Shown: in pieces, positions 37,884 to 45,777 of the stretch
Layout of the letters: each line of letters starts with the position of its first letter
Numbering within the stretch: position 1 is the stretch's first letter
Origin: Calditrichota bacterium
Lineage (GTDB): Bacteria > Zhuqueibacterota > Zhuqueibacteria > Zhuqueibacterales > Geothermadaptataceae
Length of the DNA: 64,000 bases
Assembly: GCA_008501765.1 (NCBI GenBank)
Contig: QQUE01000015.1
Location: 310,001-374,000, forward strand
Direction: 5' to 3'
Notes under the pieces: generated by a model
What the model was told of the DNA's origin: nothing
The model's input: the letters and a program-made list of their open reading frames with translations, nothing else
Databases searched by the model: none
Translations under genes and position numbers: made by a program

Positions 37884-38255
37884 CTACATTGCTTCAAGTG
37901 ATTTCTTTTTAATATTATGGATGATTTCCAGCAAAGGGAATGTACTCAAAGGTTTTTGGGTAATATAAAAAATGCCCAAATCCATTAAACAAGCACCCTT
38001 TTCCCGGCTGATGCATGGGCATGTTGTAATTATGGGAATTCTTGGGCGCAATTTGTGAATGTGTTCCAGCCATTTTAAACAATCATCTTCGTATTTTTCC
38101 CAGTCAAAAAGGATGAGCTTGAAATCGTCATTGTGCAGACGCAGAAGCAGATCAGCCATGTCCCGTTCGACACTCCAGTCGATTTCCGCTTTTCCTGCGA
38201 TTTGAGAACAGACAGTGAGTACCTGCTCGTCATTGGTAATAACTATGGCCTGCAC
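37884..38255 (-). CDS. Stand-alone receiver (CheY-like) domain protein
   Basis: A 123-residue receiver domain with no output domain. The phospho-acceptor is Asp 51 in FKLILFDWEKYEDD; an acidic pair sits in ITNDEQ and the conserved Lys in YITQKPLS. The switch Thr/Ser is seen as IITTCPC. The start is a GTG preceded by GGAGG at the right distance and matches the normal receiver start; an ATG nine codons earlier lacks a ribosome binding site. It sits between the 9-haem cytochrome and an NtrC-type regulator, so it may relay or sink phosphoryl groups for the nearby kinase. Confidence 0.75.
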   Translation of the reverse strand: MQAIVITNDEQVLTVCSQIAGKAEIDWSVERDMADLLLRLHNDDFKLILFDWEKYEDDCLKWLEHIHKLRPRIPIITTCPCISREKGACLMDLGIFYITQKPLSTFPLLEIIHNIKKKSLEAM

Positions 38256-38734
38256 AAGAACCTCCAATTCCTGGACTACCATAAGCAATTTTTATACCCT
38301 TCCAGTAAAAGTTCAATAATATTTAATCTTAATAGATAAACTCCTATAAAACAGTATTTCAGTTTTATTACCACATAATTATAATTTAATAATCTAATCC
38401 CATCAGTGACATAAATGTCCCAGTCTTAATCTATAACTGTGGTTTATCTACGCTCAATTTTTCAATTTAAATCAGGCGGTATATTTTTTTAAGTAGTGAG
38501 AACACCTTGTCTCCAAAAAATATTAAATACCAAAAAAACTAATATTGTTTTTGTAGACTATAATTCATTTATAACATATTTCTACTAACACTGTCATAAA
38601 AGAAGTATTTTTTGTATGAAAACTTTTAAAGGGTGATTAACGTGAAAACGAGATTTTTGTGGGAGGGAGGTCGAGATATAATCTTATGTTTTTTACAAAT
38701 AAAGGATGGATAATTTCAATCGCGGTCTACAACA
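38256..38734. other. Intergenic region, about 480 bp
   Basis: Upstream region of the stand-alone receiver gene and downstream of the NtrC-type gene. Very AT-rich. Contains ATATTGTTTTTGTAGAC at 38542-38558, matching 33430-33446 in front of the collagen-like cytochrome at 16 of 17 positions. I found no -24/-12 sigma-54 promoter and no small gene. Confidence 0.5.
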
Positions 38735-40132
38735 TCAATTCCGCCAAACAACCGGATTAAATTGATACCTGTTTAACAATCGATGCAAATTTCGCCGTGT
38801 CATACCTGACTCTTTGGCGATATTTGTCACATTACCGTGGTGTTGCGTGAGCAGTCGAAGCAAATATTCTTTTTCAATTTTTTCAATGGCCTCCTTTTTC
38901 GCATCAACCAAGCTGAGGTTTTTGCTTTCTACCGATTTTGATTTGGTACTCTTTCTAATTTGTACGGGTATATCATCGAGAGATATTATATCCTCCCGAG
39001 TCAAAGCAACGGCGCGCTCAACCACATTCTCCAACTCGCGAACATTGCCCGGCCACGAATAGGACTCTAAACAAGCCATAACGTCGTTATCAAATCCAAA
39101 AATTTCCTTAGTCGTAGATTTCAAACAGCAATCGAGAAAAGAATAGGCGAGCAACTTGACATCCTCCTGCCGGTCCCGCAGAGGGGGTAAATGGATATTG
39201 ATCACGTTAATGCGGTAATAGAAATCTCTCCGTAAAGCATTCGTTTCCAATGCTTTATCAGGATCAATATTTGAAGCAGAAATAAACCGGATATCGATAT
39301 CTACCAGTTCACTTGAGCATAGGTGTCGCAATTGTTTTTCCTGCAAAACACGTAAAAGTTTTGGTTGCAAATAAATAGGCAGTTGACAAACTTCATCCAT
39401 AAAAAAACTGCCCTTGTGTGCAAATTCCAGCAACCCAAGTTTTTGTTGTGTCGCGCCTGTGAAAGCGCCTTTTTCATAACCAAATAATTCTGATTCAAAG
39501 AGTTGTTCCGGCAAAGCGCTGCAATTTACCGGCACGAACGCTTGATTTTTTCGCAAACTTTGCTTGTGAATGCTGCGAGCCACCAATTCTTTGCCAGTGC
39601 CACTTTCTCCAGATATAAAAATATTGGCGTCCGTTTCAGCAACGTCTGTAATTAATGAAAATATCGACCGCATGGCCTTGCTTTTTCCGACCATTTTATC
39701 AAAACATGGAATTACGATTTCAGGCAAATCTTTATTCTGAATTTTGTAGTGGCGTAATTCTCTAAATTTACTGGCTTTATCTAAAATAGAATAGACCTGC
39801 TTATCGACGAGCGGCTTTTCGATAACTTCAGAAGCACCGAATTTTATTGCTTCGACTCCCAGGGAAATATCATCATTCGAGGTGCTTATTACAACTGGGA
39901 TTCGGAGGGAAAGCCGTTTTACTTTTTTTAGAAAGTTTATACAGGCGATTGGAGAATTTGAAAAACCGCAAAGAATGAGATCATAATCATTATATTGTAA
40001 ATAATCCCAGGCAAGATCAACACTTTTAGCGATATCAAGGGATGCGGGGTAGCCCCGAATTTTATTTAACTGCGCGGAAGGCAGTTCATTTACTTCATCA
40101 ATTGCAAGGATTTTCACATTTGTATTCTGCAT
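38735..40132 (-). CDS. Sigma-54-dependent regulator with degenerate receiver domain
   Basis: A 465-residue NtrC-family activator. The N-terminal domain (1-120) is receiver-like but the phospho-acceptor Asp is replaced by Gly 56 (DLILCGFSNS), while the Lys (VIEKPL) and Ser/Thr (VVISTSND) remain. The AAA+ domain has Walker A GESGTGKE, the sigma-54 contact loop [11 protein letters not shown], Walker B-like GSFFMDEV and the [13 protein letters not shown] sensor region. A Fis-type helix-turn-helix ends the protein (GNVTNIAKESGMTRRNLHRLL). It is likely regulated without phosphorylation. The ATG at 40132 lacks a clear ribosome binding site; a TTG seven codons upstream is the alternative. Confidence 0.92.
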   Translation of the reverse strand: MQNTNVKILAIDEVNELPSAQLNKIRGYPASLDIAKSVDLAWDYLQYNDYDLILCGFSNSPIACINFLKKVKRLSLRIPVVISTSNDDISLGVEAIKFGASEVIEKPLVDKQVYSILDKASKFRELRHYKIQNKDLPEIVIPCFDKMVGKSKAMRSIFSLITDVAETDANIFISGESGTGKELVARSIHKQSLRKNQAFVPVNCSALPEQLFESELFGYEKGAFTGATQQKLGLLEFAHKGSFFMDEVCQLPIYLQPKLLRVLQEKQLRHLCSSELVDIDIRFISASNIDPDKALETNALRRDFYYRINVINIHLPPLRDRQEDVKLLAYSFLDCCLKSTTKEIFGFDNDVMACLESYSWPGNVRELENVVERAVALTREDIISLDDIPVQIRKSTKSKSVESKNLSLVDAKKEAIEKIEKEYLLRLLTQHHGNVTNIAKESGMTRRNLHRLLNRYQFNPVVWRN

Positions 40133-40398
40133 GCTCGGCCCGGTAATATTCAAATTATTAATAAAATTCTGGTAACAAAATGCCGATCATTGATTTAAAT
40201 CAGGCAGTAAATCTTCTTATTGAGCATTTTTTACATTAGAACTCTTAATAAGATAGTTCAACCAACCAGTATAAAGCAAGAAAAAAACAATGAAACATAT
40301 TGATTCCAGTGATTCTATAAAACCTAAAAATACCGTAGGAACAAAAAATTACTGGCGCCTCCTTTTATGCAAAACGATTTGCTAATTGTAAGATGACG

Positions 40399-40432
40399 AA
40401 AAAAAAAGAGGATGGCTACAATCGCCATCCTC
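40399..40432 (-). terminator. Rho-independent terminator of the eight-haem cytochrome gene
   Basis: Stem GAGGATGGC / GCCATCCTC with a 7-base loop followed, on the minus strand, by a run of eight to nine T (40399-40407). It lies about 125 bases beyond the stop codon, after the gene remnant. Confidence 0.88.
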
Positions 40433-40469
40433 ACCACTTACTTATAAAGGAAATAAGATTTTTTTTATT

Positions 40470-40530
40470 CCATCAAAACATTTTCTTCACTGCAGCAATG
40501 GATGTGCTCTCAATGCCAAATCTGTTCACT
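40470..40530 (-). pseudogene. Remnant C-terminus of a T9SS-sorted gene
   Basis: Read on the minus strand it encodes RFGIESTSIAAVKKM, then one missing base shifts the frame; restoring it would give KKMVLME and a stop. This copies the end of the sorting domain (compare SGSFSAVKKMVLMK in the 9-haem protein). It lies between the intact 8-haem gene and its terminator, so a tandem gene was probably lost by deletion. Confidence 0.7.
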
Positions 40531-40557
40531 TTACTTTGAACAGCTAAAAGGTCTAAT

Positions 40558-42516
40558 TTACTTGGTCAACAGCATTTTCTTCGTTTGAACAAAACCGTTC
40601 ACTTCAAGGCGGTAAATGTAAACGCCTGAAGTAAGTCCACTTGCATCAAAATTCAGAGTAAAATGACCTTTGCCCAACGCTTTATTTACCAACACGGCAA
40701 CTTCCTGTCCAATAATATTATAGACTTTCAGTTTTGCAAAACCAGCGTCAATAATATCAAAAGAAATCTTTGTTTCAGGATTAAATGGGTTTGGATAATT
40801 CTGTCCCAGGCTGTAGGTTGCCGGAATTTCTTCATCAAAAGCTTCCACAGACATCGGCGCACCAGTATCCCACCATGATCCGCCAGGGCCATAATAAACC
40901 ATAAGTGCATTGGCCATAGCTACGTCTGTGGCTTCGTTCCAGGTACCAAAATCATCACCAGCCAGGTCAACACCCAAATTTGGAACACCGTCGTTCATGT
41001 GGCAACTTACGGCACATGAATTTGGCATGCCGCCTTCAGGCTGATAAAACGTAGTCAGCTCTGGTGACAATACGTGAAAAGTATGCGCATGAATATCATA
41101 TTTTACAGCAGACTTGGCAATTTTTGGCATATGGCATTTGGAACAACGGCTTGAACCAGTACCCGTTGGATCGTAGGAATGATTAGTGTGTGCTGAAACG
41201 ATAGGTGCAATGTCATCGATATGATTGGCATAATCAGCTATCCACTCAACAGGAATCGCTTCAAAATCACCATGCGTTGCGTGACAAGCCAGACAGAGTG
41301 TATTGTCGTCATTGTCGGTTGCTACCACAATATCAGCCCCGAGAGAATCCGTTTCCACTAATTTTTGACGCACGTGATGTTTCTCAGTATTGTGAACATT
41401 GTGGCATTCATAACAGGTTACATTATGAAATTGGAAAGTCGGCTTATCGCTCTCATAGAAATCGAAGAAATGTTGGTGATGACTGCTGGATGATTTTCCA
41501 TCCGGCCAGTTACCGCCACCGTCGGTATAATAGTCCGCAACTAAATCACCAATTGACCAACGCGCCAAATTTTCGTCGTCATAAGGGTAAGACAGCGTAT
41601 TGTTCGGCAAACTTTTTCCGCGTGAGTGACACATGCCACAAAGATTGTTTGCCTGGTCGGCTGTTAAGTTTGCAGGATTAATAATTTTGGTTTTATCAGT
41701 CGTTGCTGCGTGATCGCTGCCAGGGCCGTGGCATGTTTCACATGATGTATTCATAACATCCAAATCGCCATCGCCATCGAGGTCGTAAACATTATTGTAA
41801 TTGGCATACAACGCTTCATTTTCAACGCCTGCGCCGTGCTGTATCCATTCCCCATTGCCATCTTGTTCAACTTCGAGAGCCGTAACGTGACAACCGGAGC
41901 ACCCCTTGGTCATACTTCTGTTATTGGTTGCTGCCAAAGCAAGCGTTGTATAGTCAATAGGTGCATTGCTGGCGTCATACCATGCTTCAGGATGATAGAG
42001 TACGTACTCAAATGTTTTCTCATTAAACTGGATTGGAGAAATATAATGATCCTTGGATTCACCTTCTGAGGTATTGATTTTTACAGCGTACCGCTGCTTA
42101 TACAATCCACTTCCACCATAAGTCAAATACATGCGGTGCGTGGCACTTCCAATTGTGATGGTGTAGCCATCATCCGCAGAATATGCCAAGATCGGTGCAT
42201 TGGGTTTGTATGGATCAAAAACACTGCTGATTGAATTGAAATCTAATCCGTCATGAAAATCATCAATACCATTTTGGTCGTAATCATTGACAACACCAGT
42301 ATGGGACTGCATTGTGAATTTATCATCGAGCTGGGATGAATAACCGTTGGCATGCATAGAAGTCCGCCAACCGGTCATATCACCAAGGCCGGCATTATTG
42401 TGGCACTGCAAACATTTTTCAGGGCCAACATAGGTTTGAGAAATTAGACTACCGGGAACCGCTACAAATGCAAAAGCAACGATAACTAAAATAACTAAGT
42501 AACAATTTTTCTTCAT
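40558..42516 (-). CDS. Eight-haem cytochrome c with T9SS sorting domain
   Basis: A 652-residue secreted cytochrome. Signal peptide ends SLISQ; haem motifs are CLQCH, CSGCH, CETCH, CGMCH, CYECH, CLACH and CSKCH plus a non-standard CAVSCH (CxxxCH), so eight sites. The first half carries Asp-rich segments (DYDQNGIDDFHDG, DLDGDGDLDV) that look like calcium-binding loops. The C-terminus from LGQNYPNPFNPETKISFDI to QTKKMLLTK is a T9SS sorting domain, so surface location is expected. Part of the haem region resembles cytochrome c554-type octahaem proteins in general layout only. GGAGATTGAA precedes the ATG. Confidence 0.92.
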   Translation of the reverse strand: MKKNCYLVILVIVAFAFVAVPGSLISQTYVGPEKCLQCHNNAGLGDMTGWRTSMHANGYSSQLDDKFTMQSHTGVVNDYDQNGIDDFHDGLDFNSISSVFDPYKPNAPILAYSADDGYTITIGSATHRMYLTYGGSGLYKQRYAVKINTSEGESKDHYISPIQFNEKTFEYVLYHPEAWYDASNAPIDYTTLALAATNNRSMTKGCSGCHVTALEVEQDGNGEWIQHGAGVENEALYANYNNVYDLDGDGDLDVMNTSCETCHGPGSDHAATTDKTKIINPANLTADQANNLCGMCHSRGKSLPNNTLSYPYDDENLARWSIGDLVADYYTDGGGNWPDGKSSSSHHQHFFDFYESDKPTFQFHNVTCYECHNVHNTEKHHVRQKLVETDSLGADIVVATDNDDNTLCLACHATHGDFEAIPVEWIADYANHIDDIAPIVSAHTNHSYDPTGTGSSRCSKCHMPKIAKSAVKYDIHAHTFHVLSPELTTFYQPEGGMPNSCAVSCHMNDGVPNLGVDLAGDDFGTWNEATDVAMANALMVYYGPGGSWWDTGAPMSVEAFDEEIPATYSLGQNYPNPFNPETKISFDIIDAGFAKLKVYNIIGQEVAVLVNKALGKGHFTLNFDASGLTSGVYIYRLEVNGFVQTKKMLLTK

Positions 42517-42875
42517 TTCAATCTCCGCCTTTAATAAGATAAAAAAAACAATACATATTATGATCTGATCGACATGAGAACGGTATTAAGTATTCCGGTT
42601 ACCTCCTTTGTTCGAATTCCAAGGAATGCGTAGTAGAATTAAAGCATGCTCTACTACAAGAAAGATGCCGTAGTTTATTACAATTATTAGTGCAAACTCA
42701 TCCGAAAGAATTTTGGATTTTTGTATATTAGAAACAACAACTTAGGCAGGATATAGATATTTTTGTGAGTGTGGTATTCGGAATGAGATTTTGTTAAAAA
42801 ACACGTTTTTTCGTTAATTGGAGTGAAATATCGTTTTTTTATTGGCAATCAAGTAAAACACGGACTGGTAAAAAA
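42517..42875. other. Intergenic region, about 360 bp
   Basis: Promoter region of the 8-haem cytochrome gene, downstream of the sigma-54 response regulator. It contains a REP-like palindrome at 42630-42657. I searched by eye for GG-N10-GC type -24/-12 elements on the minus strand and found none that convinced me. Confidence 0.5.
42630..42657. repeat. REP-like inverted repeat GTAGTAGA..TCTACTAC
   Basis: Eight-base perfect arms separated by 12 bases that include AGCATGCT. It resembles the GTAGTCAGAGC..GCTCTGACTAC palindromes beside the RAYT gene and could be a distant relative or an operator for the cytochrome gene. Confidence 0.5.
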
Positions 42876-44240
42876 TCACTCAATTTTGCCAACAAGCCCA
42901 TACTTTTCCATTTTTGAGCGCAGCGTAGAAACCGGGATGCCCAAATTTTCAGCAGCTTTTACCTGCTTTCCGTTCGATTTTTGCAATGCCTGACGGATGA
43001 AATTCATTTCCATTTCCGACATAATTTGATCTAAAGAGGCATTGCCATTGGTTTTCCTCCTGGCCGTGTCATCACAGTGTAAAAGTTCCACCGGCAAAAG
43101 CGAAACATCAATCGTCTTTCCCCGTGAGAGCAATAACAAACGTTCGACGATATTTTTCAATTCGCGTACGTTGCCAGGCCAATTATACATTTTCATATAT
43201 TCGACCACTTCAGGCTGCACGACGGGTGTTTTTCCCTGGGAAAATTGATTAATGTAAGTATCGAATAGTAAGGGTATGTCTTCTTTACGTTTGCGGAGAG
43301 GTTGTATATGCAGTGGAAAGATATTGAGGCGATAGTATAAATCTTCGCGAAATTTGCCATCCTTTACCATCTGCAGTAGATCGGCTTTTGTTGAGGCGAT
43401 GACCCGGACATCCACTTTAATCGTATTGTTCCCTCCCACCCGCTCGAATTCCTGTTCCTGCAAGACTCGTAATAATTTAATTTGCAAATCGAGGGGAATA
43501 TCATCGACATCATCCAGATAGAGTGTGCCCCCGTCTGCGGTTTCAAATCGACCAAGCCGCTCTTTGTCTGCTCCGGTAAACGCACCTTTTTCGTGGCCAA
43601 AAAGCTCACTTTCAAATATCTCACGGGAAAGAATAGCACAACTGACTTTGATAAGTGGATTTTTGCTACGGCTGCTGTAATTATGAATTATGTTGGTTAA
43701 CAACTCTTTGCCGGTCCCCGTTTCGCCGGTTATCAAAACGGTGGTGGACGATGAAGCGATCGTTTCCACATGATCAAATATTTTTTTCATGACTGCGCTC
43801 TCACCCACAAAAGCGCTTAATGGATATTTTGATGAAAAGTGAGAACGCAAGCGTTTATTTTCACTTTTAATCTGCTGAATCTCACGAATCCGATCGAGCA
43901 ATATAAAAATCTCCTCCATTTCGAACGGTTTCGTTAAATAATCGTAAGCGCCTTCCTTCATCGCTTTAACAGCCGTATCCACAGATCCGTGCGCGGTAAT
44001 CATGATGACAATAATATCAGGTTGGACAGCTTTAATTTGTTTTAGCAAGTCGATACCATTCATATCAGGCATTTTGATATCAGAAAAAACAATATCCATT
44101 TTTTCGTTTTGAATAAAATCTAAAGCCGCCTGCGGATCGCTGAAGCCCCATACTTGATATCCAGCATCCTGCAATTCGTCGACGAGAGAAATCCGTACTA
44201 TTTCTTCATCATCAACCACAGCAATTTTAATTGGCAACAT
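42876..44240 (-). CDS. Sigma-54-dependent response regulator, NtrC family
   Basis: A 454-residue activator with an intact receiver: acidic pair VVDDEE, phospho-acceptor Asp 54 in [11 protein letters not shown], Lys in LTKPF. The AAA+ domain has GETGTGKE, the [11 protein letters not shown] loop that contacts sigma-54, and [13 protein letters not shown]; a Fis-type helix-turn-helix ends it ([20 protein letters not shown]). It is 28 bases downstream of the histidine kinase gene and is almost certainly its partner. Probable targets are the neighbouring cytochrome genes, but no binding site was found. Confidence 0.95.
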   Translation of the reverse strand: MLPIKIAVVDDEEIVRISLVDELQDAGYQVWGFSDPQAALDFIQNEKMDIVFSDIKMPDMNGIDLLKQIKAVQPDIIVIMITAHGSVDTAVKAMKEGAYDYLTKPFEMEEIFILLDRIREIQQIKSENKRLRSHFSSKYPLSAFVGESAVMKKIFDHVETIASSSTTVLITGETGTGKELLTNIIHNYSSRSKNPLIKVSCAILSREIFESELFGHEKGAFTGADKERLGRFETADGGTLYLDDVDDIPLDLQIKLLRVLQEQEFERVGGNNTIKVDVRVIASTKADLLQMVKDGKFREDLYYRLNIFPLHIQPLRKRKEDIPLLFDTYINQFSQGKTPVVQPEVVEYMKMYNWPGNVRELKNIVERLLLLSRGKTIDVSLLPVELLHCDDTARRKTNGNASLDQIMSEMEMNFIRQALQKSNGKQVKAAENLGIPVSTLRSKMEKYGLVGKIE

Positions 44241-44268
44241 ATTGTTCCTATAATCTTTTATGGCTTTA

Positions 44269-45777
44269 TTAATTATCCGGTTTCAAGGGGAGAAAAACAG
44301 AAAAGACGGAACCTCTTCCCTTTTCACTGCTCACCTCGATTCGCCCATGGTGTGCTTGAATTATATTATAGCAAACCGCCAATCCGAGTCCGGTTCCCTG
44401 ACCGATTTGCTTTGTGGTAAAAAACGGATCAAATATCTTTTCTCTGATTTTATAAGGAATACCGGTTCCGTTGTCCGAAACCGATAGTACAAGAAACCAC
44501 TTTTCCTGCACTATTGCAATTTCAATTTTTCTTTCATTCATGGTTCGAATTCGGCCACCCTCATTAATTGCGTCAATACTATTAATTAGTAAATTTACTA
44601 CAACCTGCTCAAGTTGATTAAGACTTCCTTGAATATGAGGCAAGATTGACGGAATATTTTTCTTCACCGATATAGCGGATTTCTGCAACTTGTATTCGAG
44701 CAACAAGAGTGCTTTTTCAATGACCTCTTTACAATCCACATCCTGGAATGTTAACTCATCTTTTCGAGAATAGGCAAGCATATCATGCTCGACTCGAGAA
44801 ATTTTATCCACTGCATCTGCCATCAGCGCAAGATACTTCTGGTTTTGCTCGGTATTTTCAGGATATTTTTGCATCCGCCGGATGCAGTTTTTTAACCCGG
44901 CGATAGGATTATTTATTTCATGGGCAATTCCTGCAGCAAGGGTGCCCAAAGATGCCATTTTTTCGGATTGAATAATCATGGATTGCGCAGCTTCCAGCTC
45001 AGCATAGGCATTTTCAAGCCGGGCGACCATACCCTTAAATTTGTCGAGCAGCAGGTCGAGTTCATCATCCGTGCGGAACGGGGTTCCAAAACGGCCGAGA
45101 AATTTAATTCTATTCTTAATTTGTGTCTGTGAGCGGCGTTTTAATGCGGAAAAATCAAGATGGGCCGCCGCTTCACTTATTTCTTTTATCGGGTGGGTTA
45201 TGATATATGAAAATAGAAAAGCCCCTACAATTCCCGCTACTAAAAACACCGCAATCATTATAAAAAAAACCTGGACGGTGGCCCGGGCATTTTTGCGAAT
45301 TTCGTCTTCCAGAACACCAATTCGGATTGTGCCGAGATTCCCCTGCAGAAGTGGAACTGCAATATCACGCAACGTACCAAATTGCGCATTCAGGGGCTGA
45401 ATAATACGAATACTTTTTTCCTGACCGGCTTTGAGCGGATTTGCATTAATCAGTGCATTGGGGAAACTTTGACCAAAGGTATGGACGAGAACTTCGTTCT
45501 CATTATCGAGGACAAAAATATAGGCAATCGTTTCATCGATTCCGCGTGTATCCTCCAAAATTTGCTGCAATGTGATATAGTCTGAATATAACAACAAATC
45601 GATTGCTTGTTCCGCCAGGCTGAGACCGATAAAATTACCCCGCTTTTCCGATTCTTTCTCCAGCGACGTTGAAACATTTTGCATAATCAGATAAGTGTTT
45701 ATTGAGCCAAACAGGGCTACTATGGCAATAATAGCGATGGAAAACTTCCAAAATAGTGGTAGTGAAAAATGCTTCAT
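44269..45777 (-). CDS. Membrane sensor histidine kinase
   Basis: A 502-residue kinase. TM1 about 8-28, periplasmic region 29-165, TM2 about 168-192, HAMP 193-250, a short coiled coil, then HisKA with the phospho-accepting His about residue 286 in GIAHEINNPIAGLKN, and a HATPase_c domain with N box NLLINSIDAI, G1 SDNGTGIP, F box FDPFFTTK and G2 GQGTGLGLAV. No receiver domain is fused. The upstream binding-protein gene overlaps it by 4 bases, which suggests that protein is its periplasmic sensor, as in AioS. Confidence 0.93.
   Translation of the reverse strand: MKHFSLPLFWKFSIAIIAIVALFGSINTYLIMQNVSTSLEKESEKRGNFIGLSLAEQAIDLLLYSDYITLQQILEDTRGIDETIAYIFVLDNENEVLVHTFGQSFPNALINANPLKAGQEKSIRIIQPLNAQFGTLRDIAVPLLQGNLGTIRIGVLEDEIRKNARATVQVFFIMIAVFLVAGIVGAFLFSYIITHPIKEISEAAAHLDFSALKRRSQTQIKNRIKFLGRFGTPFRTDDELDLLLDKFKGMVARLENAYAELEAAQSMIIQSEKMASLGTLAAGIAHEINNPIAGLKNCIRRMQKYPENTEQNQKYLALMADAVDKISRVEHDMLAYSRKDELTFQDVDCKEVIEKALLLLEYKLQKSAISVKKNIPSILPHIQGSLNQLEQVVVNLLINSIDAINEGGRIRTMNERKIEIAIVQEKWFLVLSVSDNGTGIPYKIREKIFDPFFTTKQIGQGTGLGLAVCYNIIQAHHGRIEVSSEKGRGSVFSVFLPLKPDN

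Larger units (their letters stand above)
40133..40557. other. Intergenic region, about 425 bp, with gene remnant and terminator
   Basis: Upstream of the degenerate-receiver regulator and downstream of the 8-haem cytochrome. It holds a decayed sorting-domain end (40470-40530) and a strong terminator (40399-40432). Nothing else is recognisable. Confidence 0.55.

Noticed and set aside
42517-42875. Sigma-54 -24/-12 promoter upstream of the 8-haem cytochrome and other island genes
   Set aside because: Expected from the two sigma-54 activators, but no GG-N10-GC element with acceptable flanks was seen in the spacers before 28386, 31172, 32556, 33533, 37666 or 42516. A profile search could overturn this.
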